A DNA stretch of 8,701 bases from Leptolinea sp964404415 (GTDB lineage: Bacteria > Chloroflexota > Anaerolineae > Anaerolineales > Anaerolineaceae). The notes under the pieces are model-generated. The model was given only the letters and a program-made list of their open reading frames with translations. It was not told where the DNA came from and ran no database searches. Location: contig CAYOKC010000149.1 of assembly GCA_964404415.1 (NCBI GenBank), positions 1-8,701 of the forward strand, read 5' to 3'. The stretch's first letter is position 1; each line of letters begins with the position of its first letter. Below, piece by piece: positions 5,978 through 8,701 of this stretch. Both the position numbers and the translations under genes were made by a program.

Positions 5978-7009
5978 ATGAATAAGAAAACAGAAAAATC
6001 AATTGAAATTTCAAATTACTTAATCGACAATCTCGAAAAGCATCCTGTTGATATTATAAAAAAAACAGCCGAATGGTTCGGAATTTCGAAACAGGCTATT
6101 CGAAGACATATGCAGAAGCAAGTAGATTTTGGTCTAGTTGTGACAAAAGGCTCAACAAAAGACCGATCGTATGAATTGGCAATTGTAGATGATTATAAAA
6201 CTACTTATCCAATTTCCATCGATTTATCTGAAGATACAATTTGGCGCCAGACTATTTATCCTCGACTTACCCATGTAAACCAGAACATTATTGATATTTG
6301 CCAATATGGTTTTACTGAAATGGTGAACAATGTTATCGATCATTCGGAAGGACAATTCCTTCAAATTACACTACAGCGCACAGTTAAATATTTAATATTC
6401 AGTATAGCGGATGATGGGATTGGTATTTTTAATAAGATATCAACAGCCCTTGGATTGACGGACAAAATTCATGTAATTCTTGAACTGGCAAAGGGGAAGT
6501 TGACGACTGACCCCAAACACCACACAGGTGAAGGAATTTTCTTTACCTCCAGAGCCTTCGATGAATTCATGGCTATTTCGGGGAATCTGGTATTCTCTCA
6601 TACAGAATCAAATAATGATTGGCTTTTTGAAGAAAAAGAGAATATCGTTGAAGGTACATTTGTCAACCTACGGATAAATTTAGATTCCATCCGTGAAATT
6701 AAAGATGTGTTTGACCAATACACTGATGATGAAGACTATGGGTTTTCTAAAACATTCATTCCCGTAACATTGGCCAGATATGGCGAAGAAAATCTGGTGT
6801 CCCGGTCACAGGCAAAAAGATTGCTTGCCCGTTTTGATAAATTCAAAGAGATAATTCTCGATTTCAATAAAGTTGAATTAATTGGTCAGGCATTTGCTGA
6901 TGAAATCTTCAGAGTCTTTACTACAGATCATCCTGCCATCCATCTTTACTATGTTAATGCTAATCCACTGGTAGAAAAGATGATTAAACGGGCGAAAAGC
7001 GTAGAGTAA
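5978..7009 (+). CDS. Winged-HTH / GHKL ATPase / STAS-like DUF4325 regulator
   Basis: This 343-aa protein has three visible parts. Residues about 1-70 form a winged helix-turn-helix, with recognition helix region FGISKQAIRRHMQKQ and a wing ending in DRSYEL. Residues about 95-235 form a GHKL (HATPase_c) domain with N-box EMVNNVIDHS (114-123), G1 box ADDGIGI (144-150) and G2 box HHTGEGI (181-187). Residues about 255-343 match the STAS-like DUF4325 pattern, with LDFNKVELIGQAFADEIF (294-311) and a late YYVNANPLVEKMI. ATPase plus STAS recalls the SpoIIAB/SpoIIAA anti-sigma switch, here fused and joined to a DNA-binding head. There is no kinase dimerisation domain and no membrane segment. The ATG at 5978 is preferred over an upstream in-frame TTG (5945) that lies inside the inverted repeat. 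Its Shine-Dalgarno sequence is weak. Targets are unknown. It is AT-rich like its neighbour. Confidence 0.85.
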   Translation: MNKKTEKSIEISNYLIDNLEKHPVDIIKKTAEWFGISKQAIRRHMQKQVDFGLVVTKGSTKDRSYELAIVDDYKTTYPISIDLSEDTIWRQTIYPRLTHVNQNIIDICQYGFTEMVNNVIDHSEGQFLQITLQRTVKYLIFSIADDGIGIFNKISTALGLTDKIHVILELAKGKLTTDPKHHTGEGIFFTSRAFDEFMAISGNLVFSHTESNNDWLFEEKENIVEGTFVNLRINLDSIREIKDVFDQYTDDEDYGFSKTFIPVTLARYGEENLVSRSQAKRLLARFDKFKEIILDFNKVELIGQAFADEIFRVFTTDHPAIHLYYVNANPLVEKMIKRAKSVE

Positions 7010-7057
7010 CTTCTATGAATTGCAGCAAAACATTCATACGCTCAGACAAGAGTTGGG

Positions 7058-7172
7058 CGAAATGTCAAATCATTGACCATTGCGATCAATAAGTGAAACT
7101 ATCACCGGGGCGCGGTTCTTTAAACACGGGCTGGAAGAACACGTCACCTTTTCCGGAAATGTCATCCGGTTG
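7058..7172 (+). repeat. 115-bp direct repeat, copy 2
   Basis: This is the second copy of the element at 5794-5907, 48 nt after the stop of the wHTH-ATPase gene. Both ends are nearly identical to copy 1 and the middle has diverged. The internal pairing differs: here GTTCTT pairs with AAGAAC. The pairing capacity is thus kept although the bases changed. The element lies between convergent genes. Confidence 0.85.
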
Positions 7173-7181
7173 ACTTTGTCC

Positions 7182-7198
7182 TGTTGGTCAAACCAACA
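7182..7198. repeat. Small hairpin between convergent genes
   Basis: TGTTGGT (7182-7188) pairs with ACCAACA (7192-7198) around a 3-nt loop. No T-tract follows on either strand, so a terminator role is not supported. Confidence 0.5.
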
Positions 7199-7226
7199 CT
7201 CCATCCACCGTTGAGATCGGAAGTAT

Positions 7227-7643
7227 CTAATCTTCCTTCGGGTAAAACGCAACCAAAAAGTCCGCGGGTGACATCACCACCATGCCTTTCTGGATCAACG
7301 GTAGGAAATGACGTAGATTGCCGCTCACCAGGGCATCCGCTTTTGATGTGACAAAAACTTCCGCGAATGGCATATCGTCCACATCGTTGAATTCATCCAC
7401 TTTCAACGGATGCGGTTCAACCAGTACCCCGGCCAGTTCAATATACGCGATGACTGCTCGGGCCAACGCAGGACGAATGCGCAATTCCGGTCGGTGAAGT
7501 ACATCCTCATATTCCCCCATAATACGGTCATCATAGGCTACCCTGATCCGGCCATCCATTACCCGGTCAATAATTTTGCCCGGCGAGCCATTGCCGTTCA
7601 GCAGTCCGCTAACCAGGACATTTGTATCCAGAACAACCAGCAT
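7227..7643 (-). CDS. PIN-domain toxin (VapC-like ribonuclease)
   Basis: This 138-aa PIN-domain protein matches the size and layout of the 'PIN family toxin component' group. The metal-binding acidic residues are visible: Asp6 in LDTNVLVSG, Glu44 in MGEYEDVL, Asp89/Asp90 in NDVDDMPFAE, and Asp103 in KADALVSGN. The set is complete, so Mg-dependent RNase activity is expected. In this family the targets are usually tRNA or rRNA, but the target here is unknown. SGNLRHF (107-113) is the common variant of the TGDKHL block. The start ATG (7643-7641) overlaps the antitoxin stop by one base (TAATG), so translation is coupled and the toxin would not be made without its antitoxin. No separate ribosome binding site is needed. 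Confidence 0.9.
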   Translation of the reverse strand: MLVVLDTNVLVSGLLNGNGSPGKIIDRVMDGRIRVAYDDRIMGEYEDVLHRPELRIRPALARAVIAYIELAGVLVEPHPLKVDEFNDVDDMPFAEVFVTSKADALVSGNLRHFLPLIQKGMVVMSPADFLVAFYPKED

Positions 7644-7933
7644 TATCGGGTTCTCTCCCGGCGGGTTCGGGAGACAACATCATCTGCCTCTTGTTCGGAA
7701 ATTGATTCCAACCCATCACGGCGGGCCTGGCTGCGAATGGAACGGAGTGCGAGCTGAGCCCGTAGGCGGGATAACAGCAGCAAAACATCTTCCATGCTGT
7801 CATCATTCGGCAGGTCGATCATCACGGCAAACGGTTTGCCATCCACTGTGACGATCAACTCCCCTTTTTCTTTCAATTTTCGGCGCAGGTCGGCCGGTTC
7901 ATTACGTAAAGACCGGTATGGAACAAATTCCAT
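7643..7933 (-). CDS. Phd/YefM-like antitoxin
   Basis: This 96-aa partner lies upstream of the PIN toxin. The N-terminal half has the Phd/YefM layout: FVPYRSLRNEPADLRRKL (3-20), then ELIVTVDGKPFAVMI (25-39), which forms the DNA-binding dimer. The C-terminal half (about 45-96) is helical and charged, as expected for a toxin-neutralising tail. The ATG at 7933 is chosen because AGGAGG (complement of 7938-7943) lies 4 nt upstream. A longer frame up to 7987 would run through the promoter and palindrome and adds only hydrophobic residues with no homology. The protein is expected to bind the palindrome just upstream and repress its own operon, alone or with the toxin. Confidence 0.88.
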   Translation of the reverse strand: MEFVPYRSLRNEPADLRRKLKEKGELIVTVDGKPFAVMIDLPNDDSMEDVLLLLSRLRAQLALRSIRSQARRDGLESISEQEADDVVSRTRRERTR

Positions 7934-7945
7934 TTTACCTCCTAT

Positions 7946-7964
7946 TGTAGCGATATATGCTACA
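7946..7964 (-). promoter_or_regulatory. Palindromic operator candidate of the toxin-antitoxin operon
   Basis: TGTAGC (7946-7951) and GCTACA (7959-7964) form an inverted repeat around an AT-rich 7-nt centre, 12 nt upstream of the antitoxin start. On the minus strand TATACT (complement of 7968-7973) lies directly upstream and could be the -10. Transcription would then start inside the palindrome, which suits autorepression by a Phd-type antitoxin. The -35 is not clear. Confidence 0.6.
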
Positions 7965-8019
7965 TATAGTATACAACAAATAATCATTAAACAAAATTAA
8001 TAAGCCTTTTCCAATATAG

Positions 8020-8050
8020 AAAAAACCGCCCGGGTGACCATCACCCGGGC
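8020..8050 (-). terminator. Rho-independent terminator of the sortase gene
   Basis: GCCCGGGTGA (8028-8037) and TCACCCGGGC (8041-8050) pair perfectly over 10 bp with a 3-nt loop. Read on the minus strand, the hairpin is followed by GG and a run of six T. It begins 13 nt after the stop of the sortase-domain gene and separates that gene from the toxin-antitoxin operon on the same strand. Confidence 0.92.
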
Positions 8051-8063
8051 AATAATTTTGACC

Positions 8064-8701
8064 TTACTCTTCCGCTACGTTGACCAGCACTGCCCTCACG
8101 ACCCGCCGGCTGCCGTACTCCGCCGATCCGGTGTTGTAGTCTTCGCAGGTGACCAGCGTCACCCACGGATTGTCTTCATGCCGGATCACGCTCCGTACCG
8201 CGTCCGGAGCCACAGTGGCGGATTCGCGCACCTCGTAGGTGTACGCCCACCCGTAGGCATGCACGGTGACGATGTCGCCGTAGGCCATATCTTTCAGGTT
8301 GACGAAGATGCCGGGCCGGTTATCCGCGCCCCATACATGGCCGGTGATCACACTGTTGCCTTCAAACGACGGGAACGCTGTGCCGTTCAACCAGCCGGCG
8401 TCATTGCCCAGCCAGGTGACATCCCACGCGGCGCCATCTTTTGAAACGGGTACGCCCACGATGGTTGTGTTCACGCCCAGCCGTGGGATCTCCAGCCGCA
8501 GGTTGCCTTCCGTCTGGTATTCCACCGGTGGGACGGAAAGTTTTGTGATGCTGCCCTGCGCGAAGCCGGTGGCCGGCAGGCGCTTTATGTTTTCCGTCTC
8601 ATCCGGGTCACTGCTTCCCGAAGCGGCACCGGTACCGGAGCCGGAGGCCACCCGGAAGCTGACGCGTGAATCATCCGCGTGGGCGTTAAGGAAAACCGCG
8701 C
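8064..8701 (-). CDS. C-terminus of surface protein with LPATG and sortase domain (partial)
   Basis: The frame is open to the window edge, so the real start lies outside; a GTG at 8651 is only an internal possibility. Numbering from that GTG, a Gly/Ser-rich acidic linker (about 1-22) leads to LPATG (25-29; bases 8565-8579). A complete sortase domain then spans about 50-195: LEIPRLGVNTTIVGV (53-67), the catalytic His in TGHVWG (His105), the catalytic Cys in TLVTC (Cys169), and an Arg in SRRVVRAVLV (Arg183 or Arg186). Sortases are extracytoplasmic transpeptidases that cleave LPxTG signals. The 16 upstream codons in the window (AVFLNAHADD...) look like the end of a beta-rich domain. I infer a large surface protein whose sorting motif is followed directly by its own sortase domain, an arrangement I recall from Chloroflexota. 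A lone sortase with a short linker remains possible. Confidence 0.8.
   Translation of the reverse strand, partial: AVFLNAHADDSRVSFRVASGSGTGAASGSSDPDETENIKRLPATGFAQGSITKLSVPPVEYQTEGNLRLEIPRLGVNTTIVGVPVSKDGAAWDVTWLGNDAGWLNGTAFPSFEGNSVITGHVWGADNRPGIFVNLKDMAYGDIVTVHAYGWAYTYEVRESATVAPDAVRSVIRHEDNPWVTLVTCEDYNTGSAEYGSRRVVRAVLVNVAEE

Noticed and set aside
5781..6014. Minus-strand frame containing NRMTFPEKVSCS, matched by NRMTFPEKVTCS in 7070-7252
   Set aside because: The shared peptide lies exactly in the most conserved part of the 115-bp repeat and stops matching outside it. The two frames end differently and lack ribosome binding sites, so they reflect the repeat and not a gene.
5794..7172. Canonical integron attC sites
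   Set aside because: The right edges GTTGGTC and GTTGACT do not fit GTTRRRY and no matching RYYYAAC was found at the left edges. Only a weaker cassette-like reading is reported.
7934..7987. Upstream extension of the antitoxin with a hydrophobic N-terminus
   Set aside because: It would cover the probable -10 and palindrome, while a strong AGGAGG lies directly before the inner ATG at 7933.

Overview
The window looks like a chromosomal segment of a GC-rich environmental bacterium. The best guess is Chloroflexota, probably Anaerolineae. This is inferred from the high-GC3 backbone genes, GC-rich palindromic repeats between genes, an AftB-like 'DDAY' membrane glycosyltransferase, and a C-terminal sortase domain directly behind an LPATG motif. 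The taxonomic call is an inference, because no rRNA or other marker gene is present.

Layout. (1) 1-690: the last few codons of an upstream + strand gene, a strong rho-independent terminator, then about 500 bp of noncoding tandem repeats (units of about 172 and 184 bp plus a decayed partial unit) carrying 15-nt inverted repeats. (2) 692-1279 (-): a DUF1349 / concanavalin A-like protein. (3) 1472-4583 (+): a probable three-gene operon, starting from an extended -10 promoter, with an RmlD-like NAD(P) reductase, a polytopic GT-C glycosyltransferase and a HAD-like hydrolase whose motif I lacks the usual second Asp. (4) About 4690-7172: a strikingly AT-rich insert with two + strand genes. One encodes an unidentified 293-aa protein. 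The other encodes a three-part regulator (winged HTH, GHKL ATPase, STAS-like DUF4325). Each gene is followed by one copy of an imperfect 115-bp direct repeat, giving a gene-plus-repeat, cassette-like layout. A perfect 15-nt inverted repeat sits in front of the second gene. (5) 7227-7933 (-): a type II toxin-antitoxin pair (Phd/YefM-like antitoxin and PIN toxin, TAATG overlap) with a palindromic operator candidate. (6) 8064-8701 (-): the C-terminus of a surface protein ending in LPATG followed by a complete sortase domain. It is open at the window edge and is followed by a perfect hairpin terminator.

How the parts relate. The RmlD-like, glycosyltransferase and HAD genes are tightly spaced and probably act together in cell-surface or glycan metabolism. 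The sortase fusion also acts at the cell surface but is transcribed separately. The AT-rich insert and the toxin-antitoxin pair look like accessory DNA inserted between the two surface-related loci. The most unusual items are the repeat-bracketed AT-rich insert and the LPATG-sortase fusion. No complete novel defence system can be demonstrated from sequence alone.
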